A stretch of DNA of 64,000 nucleotides, taken from NCBI GenBank assembly GCA_024274785.1, contig JAJSAM010000052.1, positions 1 to 64,000 of the forward strand, read 5' to 3'. The DNA comes from Planctomycetota bacterium (lineage in GTDB: Bacteria; Planctomycetota; JAJSAM01). Below are positions 34,771 through 43,833 of the stretch, piece by piece (position 1 is the stretch's first letter; every line of letters begins with the position of its first letter). The notes beneath the pieces are model-generated. The model was given only the letters and a program-made list of their open reading frames with translations. It was not told where the DNA came from and searched no databases. The position numbers were made by a program, and so were the translations under genes.

Positions 34771-37700
34771 CTATTCCTCCTTGCTCTTGACCGAGAGCCG
34801 GGTCGCCATGCCCTCGACCTCGCCGGCCAGCGCCGGGAAGTTGCGAGTCCACTCCCTGAGGAGGCGCCTTGCCTCCGCGGTGCGGCTGAGTTCAAGCAGC
34901 AACTCGAACCGCGCCCGGGCGAGGGACGGCCGGGGGGGAGCGGTCTTCAGCAGTCGATCCAGGTGTTTCAATGCTCCCTTCGCGTCTCCCCTGGCCCGGG
35001 CGTATTGAAAGCGCACGGTGAGCGCCGCTTCATCGTTCCCCTGCAGTTGCGAGAGGATCTCCGTGGCTTTCTCCTGGTCGTCGCCCCGCAGCGCGGCCTC
35101 GATCAACGCGCGCACGGCGGCCTGGTAGTCTCCGCCACCGCCCTTCTTCGTTTGCTGTTCGAGAATCACCAGCTCACCGAGGGCCTCCTGGTCGCCGACT
35201 CTCGCGGCGAGGAGGAGGAGGTCGGCCTGATCCCTCGGTCGCAGGACTTCCGCGGCCCGGCCCACGTCGGCCTGCTTTCGCAACTCGCCGACTTCCGCTG
35301 GCGTCACCCCGTCGCGATCGAGCAGCGCCTGGATCTCCCCTCGCAAGAACCGCGTCAATTCGGTCTTGATCCGTTCGGGCGCCGAAGGCGCGCTCTTCGG
35401 CTCCACGCGGACGGGAAGCGTGAAGAGGTTCACCCCCCAGCCCCGGTCCTTGAAGCTCAGGGTGCCGCGAAGCGTCTCGTCCTCCTTCGGGCGGAGGATC
35501 AGCGCGGAGGTGGCGGTTCCGTCCGGGAGGTCGAAGTTCCGTCCGCCGGGACCGCCGGGCACCACGCCTTCGTAGACGTCGTGCTTCACCGGAAGCGAAA
35601 CCGACCTTTGCTTTCGCAGCAGCAGCGCCGAGTACATCCCCCCTCCGCGATGAAATCGGCGACCGCGTTCGAAGGTCTCGATGGTGATCGTGTACCGGCC
35701 CCGGCGGGGCGGCCGGAAGTTGAACGGCCCCCGCCAGATGTGACCTTTCTGGACGACCTTGCCGTTCTGATCGGCGATGGAGTAGGTGGAGTCGTCGAGG
35801 TAGTCGGCGAAGGGCGATTCGAATCGGAGGTCGAAGCGGACTTCGCCCTTGTCGCGGCCGATGTCGAACTGCCCCCGGCCCCGATGCCGGAACAGCGTCT
35901 CCTCCCCGAGCAACGGATCGGCGTTTCGCGCGCGGACGGTCCTGAAGGTCAGCGGCAGCGCCTCCTCCCGGTAGGTGAGGGACGACTCGAAGCGTCCTGC
36001 CACCGGGCCTGCGGCGCGCAGGTTCAGGTGCGTTCCGAGCCGGCCGGCGGGGATGACCAGCCGATCCGTCCCGGGAGTCAGGCCCTTGAAGGAGGTGACC
36101 AGCACGACCTCGGTTGCGCCCTCGCCGGCGCGGAAGGGACGGTACAGCGTGATCTCCACGGTGGCGCCCGCGCGGACCGCCCGGTGGAGGATCTTCCCCT
36201 GTCCCGGGACGGGCTCGGCGGCCAGTCCGGCGCTCTTCTCTTCGGTCCGGAAGTCCGCCGCGCGGACCACAATCTGCGTGGCGTTGTCGGTAGCGGTCTC
36301 CCGGGCCTCGACCCGGAGCTGGGTGGCGCCGGGCGGGGCCAGCAGAAACGCCGACTTCCGGTCTCCCGCAGAGAGCGTGAAGGTGCGGCGCTCCCACGTT
36401 CCGCATTCCGGGACGAGGTCGGGGCGGATGATCGTCACCGGGATGCGAGCCACTTCGCGACCGCCTGCCATGTCGATCGCGATGATGGTCGCGCTGTTCA
36501 GGCCGGGCTGCATGCCGCCGCGGGGGTCGGCGGAGGCCTTCACGGTCACGCCGCGTGAGGAGGAGTGCACCGGGCTCGCCACGGTCAGCCACGGCGCGTC
36601 GGGGACGAGTTTCAGGATCCGCGTGAAGCGGGCCTTTCGCTTTGGCGTGGCGCTCCTCGGGAGATCGGGCGTGAGCGTAACGGAGATCGGGATCGGCTTG
36701 TCGCCCCGGGAGACCGGCAGGAAGAACCCGCGACCTGGACCGTTCGGGGTCATCCGCTCGACCTGGAACGGGACGGGTTCCGGGGTCCCGGCGGTCTTCC
36801 GAAGCACATCGAGCGCGGCGGAGGCGTCGAGGAGGCCGTAGCCCTGCTCGATTTCGGGCAATCCCTCGATGCTCTTCGCGCTCTGCCGGAGAGCGGCCAC
36901 CAGGCGGGCATGGGAGAGCGGCAGCTTTTCGATGCGGGCTGCGGAGATCAGCGTAGCCACCGCGCCGGAGGCCTGGGGAGCGGCCATCGACGTGCCGTTC
37001 ATGTTCCGGCCCGCGGCGAGTTTCCACTCGGGGACCGCACTCACCGCCGCGCCCGGGGCGATGAAGTCGACTCCGGTGGCGCCGCCGGGCAGCGGTCCGC
37101 GCGAGGAGAAGCCGAACAGGCTGCTGCCCCTCGGCCGGATCACGCCGTAATTTGAACGCTGGGTCGCCTCCGGACACCAGGCGCCGATGGACAGGGCCCC
37201 GCTCGAGGTGGCCGGAGAACTGACGGTGACGTAGGCCGGGCCGTTGTTGCCCGCCGAGACGCAGACGATGTAGCCGTACTTCCTGACCGCGTCGTCGATG
37301 AACCGGGCGGAGACCTCCCGTCCGTCACCGTAGAGCGTGGGGCCGCCGAACGAGATGTTCACCACGTCCGCTCCCATGCGTCCCGCCCAGTCGAGGCAGC
37401 GCAGCATCGCCAGGTGCGTCGTCGGCCCGCCGTAGCGACTGTTGCCGAGTTTGCCGGCGATGATCTTCGCTCCCGGAGCCAGGCCGTTCAGTGGAGAGCC
37501 TTCCGCGTAGTATCCGGCGATGATGCCCGCGACGTGCGTGCCGTGGCCGCCGCCGTCGAACAGGAGGGAGACGCTCTCCCCGTTTCCGAGCACCTTCATG
37601 CCGACACCCAGGCGGGCACCGTTGCCGAGCACCGCGACGTCCTGGGCCAGGTCATACTCGCGAAGCGGTTTCTCGTCGGTCAGGTCTCCGTCGCAGTTCG

Positions 37701-38277
37701 TGTCGAGCAGCAACCGCCATTCACCGTCGGCCTGGTAGAGCAGGAGGTCATGCACCGGGTCGCCCGGATCGGGGGGGAGCGAGGGCGCTTTTCCCCCGGC
37801 GGCGCGATCTTCGGCCAGGCGCCTGACCCGGTCCCGCAGTTCGCGACGTTCCCGCCGGAGTCTCTCCCGCAAGCCGCCGGGGTAGAGTTCCGCGGCGCGG
37901 AAGACGCCGAGTTGCACCTTCTCGGGGACATCGGGGCCGACCCGGAGGGTCCGTCCGGAGAGTCCGATCACCGTGCCGCCCTTTACCGTGCCCTCCACCG
38001 TCGTGTCGACCACGCCGGAATCGGTTCCGTCGAAAAAGTCGATCAGCTTGTTTTCACCGTCCGGAGTCTTTGCCAGGGAGGGGTGCAGCAGGTCGACGCC
38101 GGTGTCGAGCACGGCGACGATCACCCCGCGACCATCCGCTTCGGGTATCGCGTTCTGCAGCGTGGTGACCCCGAGGTCGTCCTTCGGAAGGAACCCCGCC
38201 GTCTCCTCCGGCGCGGCCGGCGCCGGCACGGCGAGGAAGATGAGGAGACCGAGAGTGACGAGGTTCCGGATGGTCAT
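34771..38277 (-). CDS. Secreted tripeptidyl-peptidase II-like subtilisin (S8)
   Basis: A 1168-residue protein with a signal peptide (IRNLVTLGLLIFLAVPAPAA). The S8 triad is complete: Asp58 in VIVAVLDTGVD, His245 in GGGHGTHVAG, Ser430 in MNGTSMAAPQ, with oxyanion Asn in VSAGNNGPAYV. The approximately 187-residue insertion between Asp and His, the leading FLPKDDLGVTTLQNAIPEAD and the IDFFDGTDSGVVDTT segment match eukaryotic tripeptidyl-peptidase II. After the catalytic domain come beta-rich modules and a C-terminal helical/TPR-like region, as in TPPII (about 1250 residues). Eukaryotic TPPII is cytosolic; a signal peptide places this one outside the cytoplasm. It is the first gene of the MCE transporter operon, with 3 bp to the next gene. 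Start chosen at the ATG opening the signal peptide. Confidence 0.88.
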   Translation of the reverse strand: MTIRNLVTLGLLIFLAVPAPAAPEETAGFLPKDDLGVTTLQNAIPEADGRGVIVAVLDTGVDLLHPSLAKTPDGENKLIDFFDGTDSGVVDTTVEGTVKGGTVIGLSGRTLRVGPDVPEKVQLGVFRAAELYPGGLRERLRRERRELRDRVRRLAEDRAAGGKAPSLPPDPGDPVHDLLLYQADGEWRLLLDTNCDGDLTDEKPLREYDLAQDVAVLGNGARLGVGMKVLGNGESVSLLFDGGGHGTHVAGIIAGYYAEGSPLNGLAPGAKIIAGKLGNSRYGGPTTHLAMLRCLDWAGRMGADVVNISFGGPTLYGDGREVSARFIDDAVRKYGYIVCVSAGNNGPAYVTVSSPATSSGALSIGAWCPEATQRSNYGVIRPRGSSLFGFSSRGPLPGGATGVDFIAPGAAVSAVPEWKLAAGRNMNGTSMAAPQASGAVATLISAARIEKLPLSHARLVAALRQSAKSIEGLPEIEQGYGLLDASAALDVLRKTAGTPEPVPFQVERMTPNGPGRGFFLPVSRGDKPIPISVTLTPDLPRSATPKRKARFTRILKLVPDAPWLTVASPVHSSSRGVTVKASADPRGGMQPGLNSATIIAIDMAGGREVARIPVTIIRPDLVPECGTWERRTFTLSAGDRKSAFLLAPPGATQLRVEARETATDNATQIVVRAADFRTEEKSAGLAAEPVPGQGKILHRAVRAGATVEITLYRPFRAGEGATEVVLVTSFKGLTPGTDRLVIPAGRLGTHLNLRAAGPVAGRFESSLTYREEALPLTFRTVRARNADPLLGEETLFRHRGRGQFDIGRDKGEVRFDLRFESPFADYLDDSTYSIADQNGKVVQKGHIWRGPFNFRPPRRGRYTITIETFERGRRFHRGGGMYSALLLRKQRSVSLPVKHDVYEGVVPGGPGGRNFDLPDGTATSALILRPKEDETLRGTLSFKDRGWGVNLFTLPVRVEPKSAPSAPERIKTELTRFLRGEIQALLDRDGVTPAEVGELRKQADVGRAAEVLRPRDQADLLLLAARVGDQEALGELVILEQQTKKGGGGDYQAAVRALIEAALRGDDQEKATEILSQLQGNDEAALTVRFQYARARGDAKGALKHLDRLLKTAPPRPSLARARFELLLELSRTAEARRLLREWTRNFPALAGEVEGMATRLSVKSKEE

Positions 38278-38524
38278 GGAAGGGCTCCTGCGCCATGCGA
38301 TCGCGAACCGCCAAGGATACTCGCCCGTGTCCGCCCGAACCAGAGTGAGGCGGCCCGCCACACTCGGAAGGGCACCGGTAAGGCAGCAAGACGGAATCTG
38401 GATGGCAAGTGACTACTGAGCCCGCCTGAGTGGTATCAACGCCACTCCGGTTGATCTCGTTCCGGCCCCCTCCGATGTGCAGCGGTGCTCTTTGGCGGTC
38501 GGGACGGCGCCCGATCCCCGAGTG

Positions 38525-39730
38525 CTACTGTGCCACCTCCAACCGCTCCGCACAGGCCTGGTTGACGAACTCCTCCATGCGGATGGCCACACTCCAGTGC
38601 GAGTAGTTGTTGTGGATGGCCTTGCGGCCGGCGTCGCCGATCTCGTCCAGTTTGCGGGGGTCCTCGAGCAACCGGACCGCTTCGGCGGCAAACCGCGCCG
38701 GGTTCGATTCCACGGTGAGGTCGCGGCCCGCCAGCACGTCCAGGCCGGCCACCGCCGCTTCCGTCGCGACCACCGGCAAGCCGGCGGACATGGCTTCGAG
38801 GATCTCGTTGCGCACACCACGCTCCACCCGGTGGGGGGCGACGGCCAGCCAGGCTTCCTTCAAGAGGAGCGGCAGGTCCGCGGGATGAGTGGTGAGGGTG
38901 ATCTCCGGCCGTTCGCAGAGCAGTTGAAGCTCGGGCGTGGGATTGCGGCCGGCGAGGGTCAGGCGCACGTTCGGAGAGAGGCTCCTGATGCGCGGGAAGA
39001 TGTCGTTCAGCAGCCGATGCGCCGCGTCTCCGTTCGGGAAGTGGTCGAAGTGGCCGGTGAAGAGCACGGTCGGTTCCGCGGCCCAGGGACCGTGGTTCGG
39101 AGTGCGGGGGTTCACCGGGGTCTTCAGGGTGATGATGCGCTCGTTGTCGGGGCAGACCGCCCGGAATGCGATCGCTTCCTTCTCGGCGGCGAACATGATC
39201 CGCTGGGCCTTCCGGGCCGCCTTCACCTCGGTCTGCAGCAGGCGCGTGGACTCGGCCCTGTACATGGCCGATGCCGGGAACTTCGCGATGTTGGCGTACT
39301 CGGCCCAGCGCAGGCCGCCGGCCTCCACGAGGTCGAGGATCTTCGGCGTCTCCGGGAATGCGTCCAGATAAGGCGCCATCGCCGCGGTGTGGAAGAACAC
39401 CAGGTCGTAACGCTTCGCCTCGCCGATCGGTTCCAGGCGCCGGAGCAACTCCCGCCGGAAGTAGCGGCGGTAGGCGAGCGGTCTCCGCGCGAAGAGGTTG
39501 CGCATGTTCTCGGGGTGCTGCGGGGGAGTTTCGATGGGGATGATCTGGACCCGGTGACAGAGGTTGCGTAGCTGTTCCCGAGCCTCCCACTCGTCAAGAC
39601 CGATGCCGGAGAAGCACATCAGGTCCACGTCATGGCGTAGCGCCAGCGAGCGGATCTGGTGGTAGGGACGGACGGTTTCGCGTCCCTCCGGCGGAAATGG
39701 CGGCCGCGGCGTCAGGTAGAGGATACGCAT
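38525..39730 (-). CDS. GT-B glycosyltransferase (PEP-CTERM/EpsH1-associated sugar transferase-like)
   Basis: A 401-residue GT-B glycosyltransferase. The N-terminal ILYLTPRPPFPPEGRETVRPYHQ and the following RSLALRHDVDLMCF resemble the sugar transferases of the PEP-CTERM/EpsH1 (exosortase-linked) group. The C-terminal half has VLFTGHFDHFPNGDAAHRLL, HPADLPLLLKEAWLAVAPHR and GVRNEILEAMSAGLPVVATEAA, the last being the nucleotide-sugar-binding E-x7-E-like region. It probably builds an exopolysaccharide or cell-surface glycan. No other polysaccharide gene is adjacent. The 247 bp downstream, up to the TPPII start, hold nothing I can identify. Confidence 0.85.
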   Translation of the reverse strand: MRILYLTPRPPFPPEGRETVRPYHQIRSLALRHDVDLMCFSGIGLDEWEAREQLRNLCHRVQIIPIETPPQHPENMRNLFARRPLAYRRYFRRELLRRLEPIGEAKRYDLVFFHTAAMAPYLDAFPETPKILDLVEAGGLRWAEYANIAKFPASAMYRAESTRLLQTEVKAARKAQRIMFAAEKEAIAFRAVCPDNERIITLKTPVNPRTPNHGPWAAEPTVLFTGHFDHFPNGDAAHRLLNDIFPRIRSLSPNVRLTLAGRNPTPELQLLCERPEITLTTHPADLPLLLKEAWLAVAPHRVERGVRNEILEAMSAGLPVVATEAAVAGLDVLAGRDLTVESNPARFAAEAVRLLEDPRKLDEIGDAGRKAIHNNYSHWSVAIRMEEFVNQACAERLEVAQ

Positions 39731-39760
39731 GGTTTACCGGCCTCGATGTTGGTTTCACTG

Positions 39761-39807
39761 GGCACTTCAGTGCCTGCCGACGGGTGGTGCAAGGACCGTA
39801 CCACCCG
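39761..39807. promoter_or_regulatory. Two adjacent inverted repeats in a divergent intergenic region
   Basis: GGCACT-TC-AGTGCC (39761-39774) and CGGGTGGT-N11-ACCACCCG (39781-39807) are both perfect. They lie side by side in the 218 bp between the glycosyltransferase and the hydrolase-HEAT gene, within the presumed 5' leader of the glycosyltransferase. They could be operators for a dimeric regulator or leader-RNA hairpins. There is no other evidence, and the rest of this gap is featureless. Confidence 0.35.
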
Positions 39808-39948
39808 CCCCCATCAGCGGCAATGCGTCGTAAGCTCTTTATTGTCAACGCCTGGGGCGCGGCCATGCCGTGCACCCGTTCATCTCGCTCGACACCTGGC
39901 CGGGGACTGTGCAACCCGAAGCGGTCAGAATCGTACAATCAACTGACC

Positions 39949-41913
39949 ATGAAGCGCGCCACTCTCATTCTGGTACTCGCTGTTCTCATTGCGGGAGGGC
40001 GGTCCGTCGCGGACACGGTCGTCCTTTCGAGCGGAAAGCCCATCAGGTGCGGGGTTCAAAAGGACGAGCCCGGCGGCCTCACCATCAATCCCTACTTTTC
40101 CCGTCATCCCGGAATGGTCTTCGACGTGCAGACGATTCCCCGGTCCCGGGTGAAGGAGGTGATCCTCGATGAGCCCGCCTTCCAGGAGTTCGTCCGGCGG
40201 CGGGCGGAGTGCGCGGGAGACGTCGTCGGCCTGCTCGAACTGGCCGCCTGGTGCAAGGAGAAGAAGCTGAAAGAGGAGCGCGGGCTGGCGCTCCTCGACG
40301 CGCTCCGGTTTTCCCCCGGAAACGAGGATGCGCTGAAGGCATTCGGCCGCTCGAAGTTCCCCAGGATGGCACGCGGCAACCCGGATTTCGATGCCGCCGC
40401 CCGCGCCGCGATCGAGGCGTACCTTCTGATCAGGGATCCCGAGGAGCGGAAGGGGGCTTTCGGCCGCCTGAAGCGCGAGCACCGGATTACCCTCCCACGA
40501 CGATACCTCGACCGGATCATCCGTTCCCTCGATCAGAAAAAAGGGCTCCACGTGAACCAGGCCCTGACGCTCGGCGCGAAGGAGCACCCGGGCGTCTACA
40601 CCCTCTTCGTGCCGAAAGAGTACGACCCGAAGAGAGCCTGGCCCCTGATCCTCGGGCTGCACGGCGGCGGTCGCGGTGGGGCCAGGGGGGACGCGGTCGT
40701 CGGGAGCGGGGATTCCGCGATGAACTTCTACATCGGCCAGGCGACCGCGCGGGGCTACATCGTCGTCTGCCCCACCGCTCGCACCGCGCCGTGGGCGAGC
40801 ACCGGGAACCGCGAGTACATCCCCGCCGTGCTCGATGAGATCGAACTCCTTTACAACGTCGATCTGAATCGCGTCTACCTCACCGGGCACTCGATGGGGG
40901 GCTTCGGCTCCTGGTACTTCGGCGCGGAGATGGGGGAGCGGTTCGCGGCGGTTTCGCCCATGGCCGGTGGGGGGCGAGGCATCAACCGCTTCGTCGAGAC
41001 GAACACGCCGCTCTTCGTCTTCCACGGTGCCGACGACAACGTGGTCCCGCCGGGAAACGACCGGGCCGCGGCGCGCCAGCTCGTAAAGACCAGATTGGAT
41101 TTCATCTACACCGAACTGACCGGCGTGGGCCACGGATTCCCCCCCTCCATCCGCAAGGATCTGTTCGACTTCTTCGATGTGAGGCGCCTCTGTGTGATGC
41201 GCGGCAAGCGCCCCTTGCCGCCCTCCGCGGCGGTGCGATCCTCCTTTTTCGCCAAGGTGTCGAAGGAGGAGAAGCTGTTCCTCGGGGACCCGTTCGAGTA
41301 CGGCGCCGGTGCGGAGGCCAGGGGCGAGTTGAAGGCCCTCCTGAAGGACATTCGACTCGGCGGCGGCAAGGCCGCGGCGGCCGCGGATCGTCTGATCGAG
41401 CTGAAGGATCCGGATGCGGTCAGGTCCCTCTCGGGTCTTCTGCGCGGTCCGAAGGCCGATGACGACGTGAAGGCGCAGGCCGCCCGGGCCCTTGGCGGAA
41501 TCGGCGACGCGGGAGCTTTCAGGGGGTTGCAGGCCGGTCTCGGCTCCGAGGATCACACGGTGTTCATCGAATCCGCGAAGGCCATGGCCGTGATCGGCGC
41601 GGAGAAGGCGGGCGCGGCGCTGATCACCTCCTTCGCCCACCTCGACCGGATCCTCGAGAGCAAGCGGCTCGGCAAGGACCAGATGCACATCTCCGACTGG
41701 GAGCGTTGGCTGCCCGCCTACGGTGTGGTGGTCGACGGCCTCGCCGCCCTGAAACCGGAGGGCGCCGCCGCGGCGATCAGGAAGAGCCCGGTGAGGAAGA
41801 TCATCGATGGCGACTGGGATGTGATCTACAGCAAGCGGATCAACCAGAATCCGGCCCGGGCGCTCGCCGCGCTGACCGCCCGGGTCGATGCGGCGCTGGC
41901 CTCGCTCGAGTAG
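39949..41913 (+). CDS. Secreted alpha/beta hydrolase fused to HEAT-like repeats
   Basis: The ATG opens a signal peptide (KRATLILVLAVLIAGGRSVA). A small beta domain and a helical stretch lead to an alpha/beta-hydrolase resembling PHB-depolymerase/feruloyl-esterase-like proteins: LILGLHGGGRGG (oxyanion region), nucleophile in GHSMGGFGSWYF, acid in FHGADDNVVPPGND, and His in GVGHGFPPS. After this come HEAT/PBS-lyase-like helical repeats (ADRLIELKDPDAVRSLSGLL, AQAARALGGIGDAGAFRGL, ESAKAMAVIGAEKAGAALI). The esterase substrate is unknown; HEAT repeats suggest protein contacts. Further upstream starts in frame lack a signal peptide. It is convergent with elbB with 4 bp between the stops. Confidence 0.8.
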   Translation: MKRATLILVLAVLIAGGRSVADTVVLSSGKPIRCGVQKDEPGGLTINPYFSRHPGMVFDVQTIPRSRVKEVILDEPAFQEFVRRRAECAGDVVGLLELAAWCKEKKLKEERGLALLDALRFSPGNEDALKAFGRSKFPRMARGNPDFDAAARAAIEAYLLIRDPEERKGAFGRLKREHRITLPRRYLDRIIRSLDQKKGLHVNQALTLGAKEHPGVYTLFVPKEYDPKRAWPLILGLHGGGRGGARGDAVVGSGDSAMNFYIGQATARGYIVVCPTARTAPWASTGNREYIPAVLDEIELLYNVDLNRVYLTGHSMGGFGSWYFGAEMGERFAAVSPMAGGGRGINRFVETNTPLFVFHGADDNVVPPGNDRAAARQLVKTRLDFIYTELTGVGHGFPPSIRKDLFDFFDVRRLCVMRGKRPLPPSAAVRSSFFAKVSKEEKLFLGDPFEYGAGAEARGELKALLKDIRLGGGKAAAAADRLIELKDPDAVRSLSGLLRGPKADDDVKAQAARALGGIGDAGAFRGLQAGLGSEDHTVFIESAKAMAVIGAEKAGAALITSFAHLDRILESKRLGKDQMHISDWERWLPAYGVVVDGLAALKPEGAAAAIRKSPVRKIIDGDWDVIYSKRINQNPARALAALTARVDAALASLE

Positions 41914-41917
41914 CTGG

Positions 41918-42580
41918 CTACGCCATCTCCACCACCTTCTTCACCAGTTTTTCGATCCCTTCCGCCGCCTCGCTGATGCTCCCCGCCAGCATGTAGGCGG
42001 GGGTCGAGACGATCCGGTTCTCCTCGTCCACCGAAAAGTCGTGCACGGGGCAGGCCTCATGGTGCGCGCCCATGGTCTCGATGCCGCTGGCGGTACCGGC
42101 GTCGTTGCCGATCGTCAGCTTCGGGGTCTTGTCCGTGCCCTCGAAGGCCTTCGCCACCGTGGCCGGGGCGATGCACATGGCCCCGATGGGCTTCCTCGCC
42201 GCCGCCATGCCTCGAATCAGGCGCGCCACCGTCTCGTTGATCTCGCAGTCCGGACCGCTCACGCCGAAGGTGCAGAGGTTCTTCGCCGCGCCGAAGCCGC
42301 CGGTGAGGATGATGGCGTCCATGTCGTCGGGCGCCACGTCGTCGATGTCCTTTATCTCACCCCGCGCGATCCGGGCGGACTCCACGAGGACGTTTCGCTT
42401 TTCGCCCTCCGCCACCTCGCCGGTCAGGTGGTTGACCACGTGCAACTGTTCCACATCGGGCGCCATGCAGAGCGCCTTCGCGCCGGCGCGATCGATGGCG
42501 AGGAGGGTGATCACCGCCTCGTGGATCTCCGCGCCATCGTAGACACCGCATCCCGATAGAACGACTCCGATCGTCTTCAT
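41918..42580 (-). CDS. elbB: ElbB-type DJ-1/PfpI superfamily protein (glyoxalase-like)
   Basis: A 220-residue class I glutamine amidotransferase-like/DJ-1 fold protein. VVLSGCGVYDGAEIHEAV, the IILTGGFGAAKNLCTF segment and the nucleophile elbow cysteine in GAMCIAPATVA match ElbB (YhbL), as does the C-terminal VSTPAYMLAGSISEAAEGIEKLV. E. coli ElbB has weak glyoxalase activity and was named for an effect on isoprenoid synthesis; its physiological role is unsettled. The length agrees with the family (about 217). Confidence 0.93.
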   Translation of the reverse strand: MKTIGVVLSGCGVYDGAEIHEAVITLLAIDRAGAKALCMAPDVEQLHVVNHLTGEVAEGEKRNVLVESARIARGEIKDIDDVAPDDMDAIILTGGFGAAKNLCTFGVSGPDCEINETVARLIRGMAAARKPIGAMCIAPATVAKAFEGTDKTPKLTIGNDAGTASGIETMGAHHEACPVHDFSVDEENRIVSTPAYMLAGSISEAAEGIEKLVKKVVEMA

Positions 42581-42694
42581 GGTGTGCTCCCGTCAAGAAC
42601 TGCCCTCGGATTGTTTCGCCTACATTTTCGCAGATCCAGGGATCTCATGGGACACTTCTTCGTCACGTCACCCGCCACCGAAGGAGGCTGCGCC

Positions 42695-43081
42695 ATGGCT
42701 GACTATGTGATCGCCACGACCGTTACGACCGGACAGGACGAAACTATCGCCCGGGTGAAGGAAGCGTTGGCTGTCGAGGGCTTCGGGGTGCTCTCCGAGA
42801 TCGATGTCCGTGCCAAGATGAAGGAGAAGCTCGGCGAGGACATGGTGCCCTACATGATCCTCGGAGCCTGCCACCCGCCGAGTGCGTTCAAGGCCATATC
42901 CGAGGAGATCAGTATCGGCGTGCTGATGCCTTGCAACGTCGTGGTCCACGGGGTCGAGGGCGGTACGGCGGTGAAGGCCGTCCGTCCGACGATCAGCATG
43001 GGCGTGGCCGGCCGCGAGGACCTGGCCGATGTCGCCGGCCCGGTGGAGGATGCGCTTCGGAGGATTGTCGAGAGCCTCTGA
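42695..43081 (+). CDS. DUF302-family protein
   Basis: A small (128-residue) DUF302 protein with AdoMet-like or YbbN-unrelated alpha/beta topology: TVTTGQDETIARVKEALAVE, GFGVLSEIDVRAKMKEKLG, YMILGACHPPSAFKAISEE, and IGVLMPCNVVVHG. The family often occurs near sulfur or metal metabolism genes, but its biochemistry is not established. A GGAGG ribosome binding site supports this ATG rather than upstream in-frame codons. It is 114 bp from the divergent elbB start. Confidence 0.88.
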   Translation: MADYVIATTVTTGQDETIARVKEALAVEGFGVLSEIDVRAKMKEKLGEDMVPYMILGACHPPSAFKAISEEISIGVLMPCNVVVHGVEGGTAVKAVRPTISMGVAGREDLADVAGPVEDALRRIVESL

Positions 43082-43153
43082 TCCTTGCCGGTCTCCGTAC
43101 GAGTGGTAGAGTTCCTGTCGGTGGAGGGCACCGGGCAGGTCGAAGGAGATTCC

Positions 43154-43777
43154 ATGCGTTCAGTCTTCCTGTTGTTGCTCGTCCCCTTGTTCGTCATCGG
43201 CTGTGCCCCGGAGCGCACCATCTACGTCGGACAATCCGGAGATCTCGAACTGGTCGGCTCCGGTTCGGTCCGGTTCCCCGGGGCCGATCCGAGTGCTACT
43301 CAGAACTTCATCTGGGAGTACGAGACCGAAGCCTGGCGCGATACGCGGGAGGGCGTCTTCCACCGGATGCGGACGGATCTGAAGCTCGCCTTCGACCCCG
43401 AGACCGGTGAGATCAGCAACGTCACGGTCGAGTCTTCCCGGCACGGCTTCGCCATCCGCCACGTCTGCCTGACGCCCGGACCGGAGGGTACGGGCCTGCT
43501 CATGATCCGCATGACCACTCTGCTCGACGATCGCGATGAAGATGTCACCGTCGTCAAGGTCCACTCCACAGACCCGTCGACCCACAGGTGCGAAGAGTAC
43601 GGCGTTGGCCCGAAGGACGGCCTGGTCGAGGGCGTCAACGTGCTCTTCCGGGATGATGGAACCTTCACGGTCCTCCCGAACACCGGTGCCTACCTGGCCG
43701 GCGCGGGCCTGGGGATGGAGCGGAAGATGACGATCAATCCGGAGTGGGTCGAGGTGGATGTCGACATCCTGCCGTGA
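43154..43777 (+). CDS. Hypothetical lipoprotein
   Basis: I do not recognise a family. The ATG follows GAAGGAG and opens a short lipoprotein signal (VFLLLLVPLFVIGC, cleavage before Cys18). The 190-residue mature part is beta-rich and contains FIWEYETEAWRDTREGVFHRM and TRTDLKLAFDPETGEIS-like segments without cysteines or catalytic motifs. It would be anchored to a membrane. Just after its stop lies a perfect 12-base palindrome (ACGTCGCGACGT, 43779-43790) in the short gap before the convergent helicase gene. Confidence 0.7.
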   Translation: MRSVFLLLLVPLFVIGCAPERTIYVGQSGDLELVGSGSVRFPGADPSATQNFIWEYETEAWRDTREGVFHRMRTDLKLAFDPETGEISNVTVESSRHGFAIRHVCLTPGPEGTGLLMIRMTTLLDDRDEDVTVVKVHSTDPSTHRCEEYGVGPKDGLVEGVNVLFRDDGTFTVLPNTGAYLAGAGLGMERKMTINPEWVEVDVDILP

Positions 43778-43833
43778 GACGTCGCGACGTGGGAATGGGT
43801 GACCACTCCCCGAGGCGCCCCGCGGGTGGCACC

